A program made the translations under genes and the position numbers. Below, piece after piece: positions 24,757-33,053 of a stretch of DNA of 64,000 nt. The notes below the pieces were generated by a model, which saw only the letters and a program-made list of their open reading frames with translations, was not told where the DNA came from and made no database searches. The stretch comes from Bordetella genomosp. 8. GTDB lineage: Bacteria; Pseudomonadota; Gammaproteobacteria; Burkholderiales; Burkholderiaceae_B. The stretch is from the NCBI RefSeq assembly GCF_002119685.1, contig NZ_CP021108.1, positions 3,038,001 through 3,102,000 of the forward strand, written 5' to 3'. Numbering within the stretch: position 1 is the stretch's first letter; every line of letters begins with the position of its first letter.

Positions 24757-26273
24757 GCGATCTCCTTGAGGGCGGCGTCGCGCACCGCGTTCTTGAGCAC
24801 CTTGCCCACCGACGATCGGGGCAGGCTCTCGTAGACATGAATCTGCTTGGGGGTATGGACCGGTCCCAGCAGCCCGCGCACATGCAGCTTGAGCGCTTCG
24901 GCATCGATGACGGCGCCGGCGCGCGGCTGCACGGCGGCATGCACGGCTTCGCCCCATTTGTCGTCGGGTACGCCGAACACCGAGCACTCGTGCACGTCGG
25001 GGTGCGAGATCAAGGCGTTCTCCACGTCGACCGGATACACGTTGAAGCCGCCCGTGATGACGACGTCGCGCAGACGATCCTTGAGGAACAGGTAGCCGCG
25101 TTCATCCACCAGGCCGGTATCGCCGGTGCGCAGCCAGCCGTCGACCAGGGTTTCGGCGGTTTTCTCCGGCAGGCGCCAATAGCCCTTCATGACCAGGTCG
25201 CCGCGCACGGCCACCTCGCCGATCTCGCCGGTGGCGACGGGCTGGCCATCCGGCCCCAGGATCGCCAGGTCCGACAGCCATGTGACGCGACCGACCGAAC
25301 CCAGGTTGGCGGGGTCCTCGAAATCGGCCGGGCGCATCAGGGTGACGATCTGCGGAGCCTCGGTCTGGCCGTAGGTGGTGCCGAGCACGGGGCCGAAGAA
25401 CGCGCGCGCCTGTTCGAACTTGCCCACGGGCATGGGGGCGCCGCCGTAGATCAGATTACGCAATTGCGGGAAGTCGGCGCGCGACACGCCATCCTGCGCC
25501 ATGATCATGTAGATCAGGGTGGGCGGCATGAAACTGAGCGTGCCGCCGCGTTCGCGGAAGGCGGCGGTGATGGTGGCGGGGCTGGCCTGGTCGAGCAGCA
25601 GCAAGGCGCCGCCCTGGGCCAGCAGCGGTAGCAGGTAGGTGCCCGTCCCGTGGGTAATGGGCGCGGCCACCACGTAGCGGTCCTGCGGTCCCAGGCCCCA
25701 GCCGTTGATCTGGTTGATGATGCCGGCGTTCCACGCGCGCGCCGGCTGCATCACGCCCTTGGGCAGGCCGGTGGTACCGCCGGTGAACTTGATGGCCTGC
25801 ACCGCGTCGCGATCCATCGGGTAGACGTCAGGCGCCGCGCCGGCATGGCGGGCCAACAAGGCGGACAGCGCGTATTCGGTCGAGTGCCCAACGGCTGCCT
25901 CATCCAGCCGGATGCGGCGCGCGACGATCGACGTGCCGACCAGGGGCGCGCCGACGGCATCGAGCGCGATGATGGACGGTTCGGTCGCCTCCAGGATGCG
26001 GCCGATCTCGGTGGGGGTGCTGCGGTAGTTCAGGGGCACCCAGATCTTGCCCGCCGCCAGCGTGGCCAGCAGCGCCAGGATATGTTCGGCCGTATTGCCG
26101 GCGCAGATGGCGACGCGGGTCTGCGGTGCGGGATCGAAGGCCTGCATCGCCGCGGCCAGGGCACGCACACGATCCGCCAGGTCAGCGTACGACATGCGCC
26201 CGTCCGGCCCGTCCAGCGCCGTATTACCAGGATAGCGCTGCGCCGCGCGGAAAAAGAAATCGATGGGGTACAC
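24753..26273 (-). CDS. AMP-forming acyl-CoA synthetase (ANL superfamily)
   Basis: A 506-residue acid:CoA ligase. It has the P-loop-like A3 motif FTGGTTGLPKGVMQ, A5 TTYGQTEAPQ, the A7-A8 region LFLKDRLRDVVITGGFNVYP, and the A10 lysine in LPRSSVGKVLKNAVR. I start at a GTG (26273) because AAGGAG lies 6 bases before it and YPIDFFFRAAQRYPGNTAL begins the conserved part; a longer ATG-initiated form lacks support. It lies 50 bases after the Bug gene and overlaps the lyase-like gene. It should activate the carboxylate captured by that Bug protein to its CoA thioester. Confidence 0.86.
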   Translation of the reverse strand: MYPIDFFFRAAQRYPGNTALDGPDGRMSYADLADRVRALAAAMQAFDPAPQTRVAICAGNTAEHILALLATLAAGKIWVPLNYRSTPTEIGRILEATEPSIIALDAVGAPLVGTSIVARRIRLDEAAVGHSTEYALSALLARHAGAAPDVYPMDRDAVQAIKFTGGTTGLPKGVMQPARAWNAGIINQINGWGLGPQDRYVVAAPITHGTGTYLLPLLAQGGALLLLDQASPATITAAFRERGGTLSFMPPTLIYMIMAQDGVSRADFPQLRNLIYGGAPMPVGKFEQARAFFGPVLGTTYGQTEAPQIVTLMRPADFEDPANLGSVGRVTWLSDLAILGPDGQPVATGEIGEVAVRGDLVMKGYWRLPEKTAETLVDGWLRTGDTGLVDERGYLFLKDRLRDVVITGGFNVYPVDVENALISHPDVHECSVFGVPDDKWGEAVHAAVQPRAGAVIDAEALKLHVRGLLGPVHTPKQIHVYESLPRSSVGKVLKNAVRDAALKEIA

Positions 26274-26323
26274 CAGACACTCCTTGAATACAGGCGGCCA
26301 CAACACGTGCAACCGGTCCCCGG

Positions 26324-27331
26324 TCACTCAGCCTTCAAATTCGCCGTCTTCACGACCTTGGCCCACTTCTCCGTCTCCGCGGCGATAAACCTGCCGAAAG
26401 CCTTGGGCGTGTTGTCCTCGGGCGGCAGCACGAACCCGCTCTTCTCGTACACCGCCCGCAGGTCGGCATCCTGCAAGGCCTTGTTCAACGCCGTATTCAG
26501 CCGCTCGATCACCGCCGGCGGCGTGCCGGCCGGCGCCATCAGCCCGAACCACGACTGCACCGAAAAGCCGGGCAAGCCCGACTCCGCCAACGTCGGCACA
26601 TCCGGCGCGAAAGACACGCGCTGCAGCGAAGTCACCCCCAGCGCGCGGAGCTTCCCGGCCCGCACATGAGGCAAGGAAGACGGCATGTTGTCGAACATCG
26701 AATCGACCTGCCCGCCCAGCAGATCCGCCACCGCCGGACCGCTACCGCGATACGGCACGTGCAGGATGTCGGTGCCGGTCTCCATCTTGAACAGCTCGCA
26801 GGAAAGATGGATGGACGACCCGCTGCCCGACGACGCGCAGGTCAGCTTGCCCGGATGGGCCTTGGCGTAGGCGATGTATTCCTTGACGGTATTGATCGGC
26901 ATCTTGGGATTGACCACCAGGATGTTGGGCACGGAGGCCATCATGCCCACGGGCGCGAAGTCCTTGTTCACGTCGTAGTTGAGCTTGCTGTACAGCGTCA
27001 TGTTGATCGTGTTGGCGATCGAACCGACGTAGAGCATGTAGCCGTCCGGCGCGGCGCGCGTCACGGTTTCCGCGCCGATATTGCTGTTGGCGCCGGTGCG
27101 GTTTTCTACCACGAAGGTCTGCCCCAATTCCTGCGTCAGGGACTTGGCCAGCAGCCGCGCCACGATGTCGGTGGCGCCGCCGGCGGCATAGCCGACGACC
27201 ATGGTCACGGGATGGCTGGGGTATTTGGACGGGGTTTGCGTCTGGGCCTGGGCCAGCGTGGCAAGGCCCAGGCTCATCGCGCCACCCAGCACGACGGCCG
27301 TCAGCGCACGCGTGCAGCGTGTAAGCATCAT
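26324..27331 (-). CDS. Bug-family binding protein heading the ligase/lyase operon
   Basis: A 335-residue Bug/TctC protein with a signal peptide ending at LATLAQAQTQT. Diagnostic blocks are SHPVTMVVGYAAGGATDIVA, FVVENRTGANSNIGAETV, APDGYMLYVG, LHVPYRGSGPAVADLLGGQ and FAPDVPTLAESGLPGF. The first block has GYAAGG instead of the common PFPPGG, a frequent variant. As the first gene of a five-gene catabolic operon it should present the operon's carboxylate substrate. Its promoter faces the IclR gene, and an IclR-like palindrome at 27351-27369 sits 20 bases upstream of the start. Confidence 0.88.
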   Translation of the reverse strand: MMLTRCTRALTAVVLGGAMSLGLATLAQAQTQTPSKYPSHPVTMVVGYAAGGATDIVARLLAKSLTQELGQTFVVENRTGANSNIGAETVTRAAPDGYMLYVGSIANTINMTLYSKLNYDVNKDFAPVGMMASVPNILVVNPKMPINTVKEYIAYAKAHPGKLTCASSGSGSSIHLSCELFKMETGTDILHVPYRGSGPAVADLLGGQVDSMFDNMPSSLPHVRAGKLRALGVTSLQRVSFAPDVPTLAESGLPGFSVQSWFGLMAPAGTPPAVIERLNTALNKALQDADLRAVYEKSGFVLPPEDNTPKAFGRFIAAETEKWAKVVKTANLKAE

Positions 27332-27350
27332 TTTTCCTGTCTCCGTATAT

Positions 27351-27369
27351 TTGTCTAAATTTTGGACAA
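27351..27369. promoter_or_regulatory. IclR-type palindrome upstream of Bug operon
   Basis: TTGTCTAAATTTTGGACAA is a 19-bp dyad with a single mismatched pair, centred at 27360 in the Bug/IclR divergent promoter. A second 19-bp copy overlaps the IclR start codon, so the regulator probably controls both directions. Confidence 0.6.
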
Positions 27370-27424
27370 TTCTGTGCTTGCCTCGACGTATGATGCTTCC
27401 ACACAGGAAGACCGCAAAGATCGT

Positions 27425-27443
27425 TTGTCCAAATAATGAACAA
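27425..27443. promoter_or_regulatory. Second IclR-type palindrome, over the iclR start codon
   Basis: TTGTCCAAATAATGAACAA resembles the site at 27351 in length and half-site and includes the ATG at 27436. Binding here would block initiation, consistent with autorepression; inferred from sequence similarity. Confidence 0.55.
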
Positions 27444-28239
27444 GATATCCACTGAGGGAACGCCGCCGCGGGGCCGCCGCAAGCACGAGACAGCCGCCGT
27501 CCCTGACCGCGACGGCGGGCCGCGCACCTTGCGACGTGGCCTGCATATCCTGGGCGCCTTGCGGCGCGCGGGCAACGCCGGCCTGCACGTGACCGAGATC
27601 GCCGCTCAGACCGGCATGCAACGCTCGACCGTGTATCGCTTCCTCGACGTCCTGGTGGACGAAGGCTATGCGCTGCGCGATGGCGACAAACCGCGTTATC
27701 GCGTGCTGCAAACCGACGCCGACAGTGGCGATCCGCATGAACAGGCGATACGGCGCTGGCGCCCCGCGATGCGCCGCATCAGCGACACCATCGGCGACTC
27801 GGCCTTCCTGATCTGCCGCGCGGGCGACGACTCACTGTGCCTGCATCGTGAACTGGGCAATTACCCGGTGCAGGTGCTGACCGTCACCGTGGGGCACCGC
27901 CAGCCTTTGGGCGTGGGCGCCGCGGGCCTGGCGCTGCTGGCCGCGCTGCCTCCTGCCGAAGCCGCCGCCGTGATCGCTCGCAACGAAACCGCCCTGCGCG
28001 GCTACGGCGGCCTGACGGCCGCGCATATCCGTCGCCTGGTGGAGAGCACCCGCGACCGTGGCTGGTCGGTCATCGGCAATACCGCGGTGCCAGGCGCGCT
28101 CGGCGTAGGAATGGCCTGGTGCGATGCGGAAGGCTATCCCCGGCTGGCGATCAGCGTATCCACCTTGATCGATCGCATGCCCGCCGCGCGCCAGCGCACG
28201 ATCGCCGAAGTCCTGCGCGCCGAACTGGCGCAGCGTTAG
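27436..28239 (+). CDS. IclR-family regulator of the Bug/CoA-ligase operon
   Basis: A 267-residue IclR regulator. Residues about 30-95 hold the winged helix (RRGLHILGALRRAGNAGLHV, then TEIAAQTGMQRSTVYRFLDV). The rest is the GAF-like effector domain (SAFLICRAGDDSLCLHREL, LGVGAAGLALLAALPPAEAA, LGVGMAWCDAEGYPRLAISV). It is divergent from the Bug-ligase-lyase-SDR operon and convergent with another Bug gene 14 bases downstream. Two 19-bp palindromes in its promoter and a related one upstream of the downstream Bug gene suggest that it controls both sets. The effector is probably the acid or its CoA derivative. Confidence 0.87.
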   Translation: MNKISTEGTPPRGRRKHETAAVPDRDGGPRTLRRGLHILGALRRAGNAGLHVTEIAAQTGMQRSTVYRFLDVLVDEGYALRDGDKPRYRVLQTDADSGDPHEQAIRRWRPAMRRISDTIGDSAFLICRAGDDSLCLHRELGNYPVQVLTVTVGHRQPLGVGAAGLALLAALPPAEAAAVIARNETALRGYGGLTAAHIRRLVESTRDRGWSVIGNTAVPGALGVGMAWCDAEGYPRLAISVSTLIDRMPAARQRTIAEVLRAELAQR

Positions 28240-28253
28240 CGCTGGAAGAATCC

Positions 28254-29309
28254 TTACTGGATGTGGATATCGCCTTCGCTGATCACCTTGGCCCATTTGC
28301 TGTTTTCGTTGGCGATGAAGGCCGCGGTATCGGATTGCGACATGTAGGTGGGATTTTCGCCGGCCTGCTCCAGCCCGTTCAGCATCGCGGGACTTTGCAG
28401 GGCCGTCTTCACGGCCGCGTTGAGTTTGTCCAGGACGTCGGCCGGCGTGCCGCGCGGCGCGACCAGCGCGGTCCAGAAATTCACCCGGAAGCCGGGGATG
28501 CTTTCCGAAACGGTGGGCAGGTCCGGCAAAAGCTTGCTGCGCGCGTCGCCTGTGGTCGCCAGTCCGCGCAACTGGCCTTTCAGGATGTACTGCGACGCCG
28601 CCGGCAAGGTGGCGAAGGCGAAGTCGATGCGGCCGCCGATCAGGTCTGTCATCGCCGGGCCGCTGCCCTTGTACGGCACGTGCACGAAGTTCGCCTGCGT
28701 GCGTAGTTTCAGCAATTCGCCCGCGAGATGCGGGCTGGACCCCAGGCCCGCCGACGCGAAAGTCACCCCGTCGCGGCTCTGCCTGCCCGTGGCGACCAGT
28801 TCGTCCAGGCGCTTGATCGCGGAGGACGCCGGTACCGAGAGCACCAGCGGCGATACCGTCACCGTGGCGATGGGTGTCAGGCTGCGCGGGTCGTACGGCA
28901 GCTGTCGCATCAGGCTGGGATTGGTGGCAAAGGCGGGATCCGCGAGCAACAGCGTATAGCCATCCGCCGGCGCGCGGGCGACCACACTCGTCCCGATGAC
29001 GCTCGCGCCGCCCGGGCGATTTTCGACCACGACATTCACGCCCAGGGTCTTGTCCAGCTCCCGTGCCAGCAGCCGCGCCACGAAGTCCGTGCCGCCGCCG
29101 GGCGGATAGGCCAGCACCAGGGTGATGGGATGGTTGGGATAGTCGTTCGCGGCATGCGCGGCCGGCATGGAGGCGAACAAGGCGAGGAACGGGGCGACGA
29201 ACGGGGCGAAGAACAGCGCAACAAATCGCGCCACGGATCGCGCCACGAACGGCGGCATGAACGGCGGCATGAACGACGACACACAGGCAAGCACGCGGCG
29301 TGGCGGCAC
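28254..29309 (-). CDS. Bug-family binding protein with a repetitive signal peptide
   Basis: A 351-residue Bug protein with blocks NHPITLVLAYPPGGGTDFVA, VVVENRPGGASVIGTSVV, PADGYTLLLAD, FVHVPYKGSGPAMTDLIGG and LLPDLPTVSESIPGF. The start is a GTG at 29309 with AGGGGA about 6 bases upstream; a longer frame upstream lacks a signal. The signal region is unusual: about 50 residues containing MPPFMPPF and repeats of F/L-V/A-A-R/P, encoded by near-duplicated DNA, before the cleavage site at AAHA-AND. It stands alone at the end of the IclR locus, with its promoter near the TGTTC-N8-GAACA palindrome at 29332. Confidence 0.85.
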   Translation of the reverse strand: MPPRRVLACVSSFMPPFMPPFVARSVARFVALFFAPFVAPFLALFASMPAAHAANDYPNHPITLVLAYPPGGGTDFVARLLARELDKTLGVNVVVENRPGGASVIGTSVVARAPADGYTLLLADPAFATNPSLMRQLPYDPRSLTPIATVTVSPLVLSVPASSAIKRLDELVATGRQSRDGVTFASAGLGSSPHLAGELLKLRTQANFVHVPYKGSGPAMTDLIGGRIDFAFATLPAASQYILKGQLRGLATTGDARSKLLPDLPTVSESIPGFRVNFWTALVAPRGTPADVLDKLNAAVKTALQSPAMLNGLEQAGENPTYMSQSDTAAFIANENSKWAKVISEGDIHIQ

Positions 29310-29331
29310 TGGTTTCCCCTGATTCGTTATT

Positions 29332-29349
29332 TGTTCCAAATTGAGAACA
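29332..29349. promoter_or_regulatory. TGTTC-N8-GAACA palindrome upstream of Bug gene
   Basis: TGTTCCAAATTGAGAACA has perfect 5-bp arms and lies 23 bases upstream of the GTG start at 29309. The TGTYCAAA-like half-site resembles the two sites around the IclR gene, with one base less between arms, so it may be a third target of that regulator. Confidence 0.45.
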
Positions 29350-29551
29350 TATACCGAAAATAGATCAATAGCCAGGGCCTGCGGTCGGCCTCGGCGTCGC
29401 AACAAAAGCTTGCCCCTCCCGCAAGAAAAAAGCGTTCGACGCCGCGCCCGGCCGCGCCAGATACTGTCCGCACCTTGACAGCGGCGTGAACGGATTCCAG
29501 TCCAGCGATCCGGCGCCCGCAAGGCCTCGACAACTCTGGGAGCAGGCAGCC

Positions 29552-30457
29552 ATGGCCATCGTCGTCCAACCTTTCGAGCGGAATTTCGGCGCCGACATCG
29601 TCGGCGTACCGCCGGACCTTCAAGTATCGGACGACGATTTCCGGCGTATCGAGGCAGCCTGGGCGGCCCACGGCATCCTGCGGTTCCGCGGCCTGGACAT
29701 GAGCCCGGAACAGCACGTCGCATTCAGCCGGCGTTTCGGACCGCTGCACATCATGACGCCCCTGAAATTCAACTTGGCGGGCCATCCCGAGATCTTCGTC
29801 GTCTCCAATGCCAGCAAGGACGATCCGAGCCGCCCCATCGCGCAGGAACAAGGCGCGGGCGACGCGGGCTTGAAGCGCGCCGGCGAAGGCTTCCATACGG
29901 ACGGCGAGGACAAGCGCATTCCCAACGCCGGTTCGTTTCTCTACGCCAAAAGCGTTCCGCCCGAGCGCGGCGATACCTTGTTCGCCGACATGTACGCGGC
30001 CTACGAAGCCCTGCCGGACAAGATCAAGCAGGCCATGGCCGGACGGCGCGCGCGTTACAGCCGTATCGACCTGCACCACGTCTATTACCCGCTGATGGAC
30101 CCTCTGACGGAAGAGCAGAAACGCGAGCGTCCCGACGTCTGTCATCCGCTGGCGCGCCGCCATCCGGTCACCGGGCGCACGTCGCTCTATATCGGCCGCT
30201 GGGCCTGCGACGTCGAAGGCCTGCCCAAGGACGAGGGACAGGCGCTGGTGCGCTATCTGCAGGAATTCGCCCAGCAGCCGCGCTTTCTGTTTCGCCAGCA
30301 GTGGCAGGCCGGCGACGCGATCCTGTGGGACAACCGTTGCACCCAGCATTGCGCCACCGGCTTCGACGACACGCGCTACGTCCGCACCATGCACCGCACG
30401 ACGCTGGAAGGCGACGAACCGCGCATGGCCGAAACATCCGCGGCGCTGGCGCTGTGA
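29552..30457 (+). CDS. TauD/TfdA-family Fe(II)/2-oxoglutarate dioxygenase
   Basis: A 301-residue non-haem iron dioxygenase. The facial triad is visible as HTD in GEGFHTDGEDK (His and Asp) and the distal histidine in ILWDNRCTQHCATG. The 2-oxoglutarate-binding arginine is in RYVRTMHRTTL. The N-terminus FERNFGADIVGVPPDLQ matches TauD/TfdA proteins. I start at MAIVVQPFERN (29552), with GGAG 9 bases upstream, rather than at an earlier ATG. The substrate could be a sulfonate, an aryloxyacetate or another small acid; no transporter specific to taurine is adjacent. A LysR gene follows 85 bases later. Confidence 0.85.
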   Translation: MAIVVQPFERNFGADIVGVPPDLQVSDDDFRRIEAAWAAHGILRFRGLDMSPEQHVAFSRRFGPLHIMTPLKFNLAGHPEIFVVSNASKDDPSRPIAQEQGAGDAGLKRAGEGFHTDGEDKRIPNAGSFLYAKSVPPERGDTLFADMYAAYEALPDKIKQAMAGRRARYSRIDLHHVYYPLMDPLTEEQKRERPDVCHPLARRHPVTGRTSLYIGRWACDVEGLPKDEGQALVRYLQEFAQQPRFLFRQQWQAGDAILWDNRCTQHCATGFDDTRYVRTMHRTTLEGDEPRMAETSAALAL

Positions 30458-30542
30458 GCCGGGCCCGGCGCGGGGTAGTCACCAATGGCGTCCGTCGCGA
30501 TCTTCGGCATGATCGGCGTATCCCTGTCGATCGAGAAATGCC

Positions 30543-31496
30543 ATGAACATCCGCTTCCTGGAAACCGTGCTCTGGCTGGCCCGCCTGCGCAGCATCAAGG
30601 CCACCGCGGAGAAGCTGTGCATCACGCATACCGCGATATCCAACCGGATCGCTTCCATCGAATCGGACCTGGGCGTGCGGCTCTTCGTGCGTTCGGAACT
30701 GGGCTTCGAGCCGACCGCCGAGGGACGCCGCTTCATCGACCAGGCGCAGATCATTATCGACGACTACCAGAAGCTGCGGCGCATGATGCTGGATCCGGCC
30801 GAAATGCGCGGCCAGGTCCGCGTGGGCGCGGTGAGCACCTTGATCCCTACCCTGTTCCCGCCACTGGTCAAGACCATACGCGAGGAGTACCCGCATATCT
30901 CGCTGAGCGTGACGACGCAGCTTTCCGAGCTGCTGCTGGTGGAGCTGGATGCCGGGCGGCGCGACATCGTGCTGGTGTCTATCACGCCGCCGGCCGATGC
31001 CGGCGTGGTCGTGGTGCCGCTGTTCAGTTTTTCGATGTGCTTCGTGGCGAGCCCGTCGCTGGGCGTCCCGCTCGATCGTCCGCTGTCGCCGCAGGACCTG
31101 GCGAGATTTCCGGTGATCGGCTATCCCCACGGCACGCCATCGCAGGCCCGGCTGGATAGCTATTTCGCCGACGAGGCGCAGCAGACGGTGGTGATACACG
31201 CATCCGCCGCGGTCCCCACCAATGTGCAGATGGCCAGCTCCGGCATCGGCATATGCGCGGTGCCGCGCGTCGTGGTGCAGCAGGAAATCGACCGGGGAGC
31301 ACTGGTGGAACTGCCGGTCGCCAAGCCCTTCGTGGCGGTCAATTACGTGGCGGTGTTCGCCGACCGCGAACATTCCGACCTGCCGCGCGGGGTGGCCGCC
31401 CTGGCACGCCAGGCCGCCAAGCTGTATTGCCAGGCCGCCAATCCCGCCTGGGCATGGGAAGACGAATCCACAGACGCAGTCCAGGAGGACATGTGA
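30543..31496 (+). CDS. LysR-family regulator (nitrilase operon)
   Basis: A 317-residue LysR protein with the helix-turn-helix TVLWLARLRSIKATAEKLCI, then THTAISNRIASIESDLGVRL, and an effector domain from about residue 90. Unusually, it is co-directional with its presumed targets: its last codons ATGTGA contain the GTG start of the nitrilase gene, so the two are translationally coupled. The regulator is thus part of the operon nitrilase-RraA-Bug, implying autoregulation. It may also serve the upstream dioxygenase. Confidence 0.86.
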   Translation: MNIRFLETVLWLARLRSIKATAEKLCITHTAISNRIASIESDLGVRLFVRSELGFEPTAEGRRFIDQAQIIIDDYQKLRRMMLDPAEMRGQVRVGAVSTLIPTLFPPLVKTIREEYPHISLSVTTQLSELLLVELDAGRRDIVLVSITPPADAGVVVVPLFSFSMCFVASPSLGVPLDRPLSPQDLARFPVIGYPHGTPSQARLDSYFADEAQQTVVIHASAAVPTNVQMASSGIGICAVPRVVVQQEIDRGALVELPVAKPFVAVNYVAVFADREHSDLPRGVAALARQAAKLYCQAANPAWAWEDESTDAVQEDM

Positions 31497-32308
31497 AAGC
31501 CAGCATCATCCAGATGAATTCCGTGGCCGACAAGCAGCGGAACATCGATACCGCGCGCAGGCTCGCGCGCCAGGCCATCGAAGAGGACGGCGCCCGCCTG
31601 GTGTCGTTTCCCGAGCATTTCGACTGGGCCGGCGGCAGCGTGGCCGACAAGGTCGCCGCGGGCGAAGCCGAACGCGACGGCCCGGCCTATGACATGTGCC
31701 GGCGGCTCGCGATCGACCACGGCATCCATGTGCATACGGGCAGCTTCTACGAGCGCTCGCCCGATCCGGCCAAGGTCTACAACACGTCGGTCGTGTTCGA
31801 TCCGCAAGGCCGCGAGATCGCCCGCTACCGCAAGATCCACCTGTTCGACATCGTCGCGCCGGACGGCTTGCGCTACGGCGAATCCGACGCGGTGATGGCA
31901 GGCCGCGAGCCCGTCGTCGCGGAAATCGACGGCGTGGTCTTCGGCCTGGCGATCTGCTACGACCTGCGCTTTCCGGAGCTTTTCCAGATGCTGGTCAAGC
32001 GCGGCGCCCAGGTCATCCTGCTGCCGGCATCGTTCACGCTGCAGACCGGCAAGGATCACTGGGAAGTGCTGTGCCGCGCCCGCGCCATCGAAACGCAGTG
32101 CTACTTCCTCGCGCCCGCGCAGGTCGGCCCCTTCATGCAGGACGGCGAGCGTCGGCATACCTATGGCCACACGCTGGTGTGCGACCCGTGGGGCCACGTC
32201 GTGGCCAAGGCGTCCGATGAGGAAGGCTTCGTTACCGCGCGGATAGAACCGGCGCTCGTGCGCCGCGTACGCGAGCAGATTCCATTGGCCAGCCACAAGG
32301 TGCTCTGA
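31493..32308 (+). CDS. Carbon-nitrogen hydrolase (nitrilase superfamily)
   Basis: A 271-residue amidase-type nitrilase-superfamily enzyme. The catalytic triad is seen as Glu in VSFPEHFDW, Lys in RYRKIHLFDI and Cys in GLAICYDLRFPELF. The layout (HLFDI, then CYDLRFPE) is that of the omega-amidase/Nit2/deaminated-glutathione-amidase branch rather than true nitrilases. Translation starts at a GTG inside the LysR stop (ATGTGA) with AGGAGG 5 bases upstream. Together with RraA-like and Bug genes it may release ammonia from an oxo-acid amide whose carbon skeleton is then cleaved. Confidence 0.86.
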   Translation: MKASIIQMNSVADKQRNIDTARRLARQAIEEDGARLVSFPEHFDWAGGSVADKVAAGEAERDGPAYDMCRRLAIDHGIHVHTGSFYERSPDPAKVYNTSVVFDPQGREIARYRKIHLFDIVAPDGLRYGESDAVMAGREPVVAEIDGVVFGLAICYDLRFPELFQMLVKRGAQVILLPASFTLQTGKDHWEVLCRARAIETQCYFLAPAQVGPFMQDGERRHTYGHTLVCDPWGHVVAKASDEEGFVTARIEPALVRRVREQIPLASHKVL

Positions 32309-32309
32309 A

Positions 32310-32978
32310 ATGAAGAAATACGTCATCGGCGCCACGCCGGCCGCCCTGGACCCATCGGTGTTCGAACTGCTCGACGATGTCGAGACCGCTACTGTCGGGC
32401 ACTTCCGGCATTGGGGCTTCATGGACCCCGCCATCCAGGCGCTGGGCACGCCCACCCGCGTCATCGGGCGGGCCATCACCCTGGCGCTGCCGGCGCAGGA
32501 TTCCACCCTGCTCCACCACGCGCTGAGCCAGTTGCGGCCTGGCGACGTGGTCGTCATCGACCGCCTGGGCGATCGCAAGCACGCCTGCTGGGGCGGCGGC
32601 GTGACGCAGCAGGCCAGCAAGGCCGGCGCGGCGGGCGCGGTGGTGGATGGCGTCTGCACCGATCCGTCGGAGATCGCCGCCTTCGGCATGCCGGTCTGGT
32701 GCCGCGGCATCTCGCCGATCACCACGCGCATCTACGACCTGGCGGGCATGCTCAATATGCCGGTGTCCTGCGGCGGCGTGGTGGTGAATCCAGGCGACGT
32801 CATCCTGGCCGACGAGAACGGCGTGCTGGTGCTGCCCCCTGGCGATGTCGCCGAAGTCGCGGAAATGGCGAAGGCCAAGCAGGCGCGCCAACGCGCCAAC
32901 GCGGAAAAGATCGCCGCCGGCTCGGCCATGCTGGGCCAGTTGTCAGGGGCCAGCGGCCACGTCGCGCGGGACGGTTGA
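32310..32978 (+). CDS. RraA/HMG-aldolase-like protein with altered active site
   Basis: A 222-residue protein of the RraA/4-hydroxy-4-methyl-2-oxoglutarate aldolase family (once called demethylmenaquinone methyltransferase). The glycine-rich block ACWGGGVTQQASKAGAAGAV is followed by VVDGVCTDPSEI. In aldolases this reads DGxxRD, with arginine holding pyruvate and aspartate holding the metal. Here the arginine is threonine while the aspartate remains. The motifs PVWCRGISP and GDVILADENGVLVLP are standard. It starts one base after the nitrilase stop. It could be a modified aldolase, an oxaloacetate decarboxylase-like enzyme or an RNase E regulator; the operon favours an enzyme. Confidence 0.8.
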   Translation: MKKYVIGATPAALDPSVFELLDDVETATVGHFRHWGFMDPAIQALGTPTRVIGRAITLALPAQDSTLLHHALSQLRPGDVVVIDRLGDRKHACWGGGVTQQASKAGAAGAVVDGVCTDPSEIAAFGMPVWCRGISPITTRIYDLAGMLNMPVSCGGVVVNPGDVILADENGVLVLPPGDVAEVAEMAKAKQARQRANAEKIAAGSAMLGQLSGASGHVARDG

Positions 32979-33006
32979 CCGGCGGGGGCGGGCCGGGGGG
33001 ACCAGC

Positions 33007-33027
33007 ACGGCGGCGCCGTACCGCCGT
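33007..33027 (+). terminator. Intercistronic hairpin between the RraA-like and Bug genes
   Basis: acggcgg / ccgccgt form a perfect 7-bp stem around a 7-base loop, 28 bases after the RraA-like stop. No T-run follows, so partial termination or mRNA stabilisation for separate Bug expression is more likely than a full stop. Confidence 0.35.
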
Positions 33028-33053
33028 CTTCAAAACTCATCAAGGGGAGTCTC

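Noticed and set aside
30458..30469. 12-bp palindrome gccgggcccggc just after the dioxygenase gene
   Set aside because: Pure G/C palindromes are common by chance at this composition and it has no loop or T-run.
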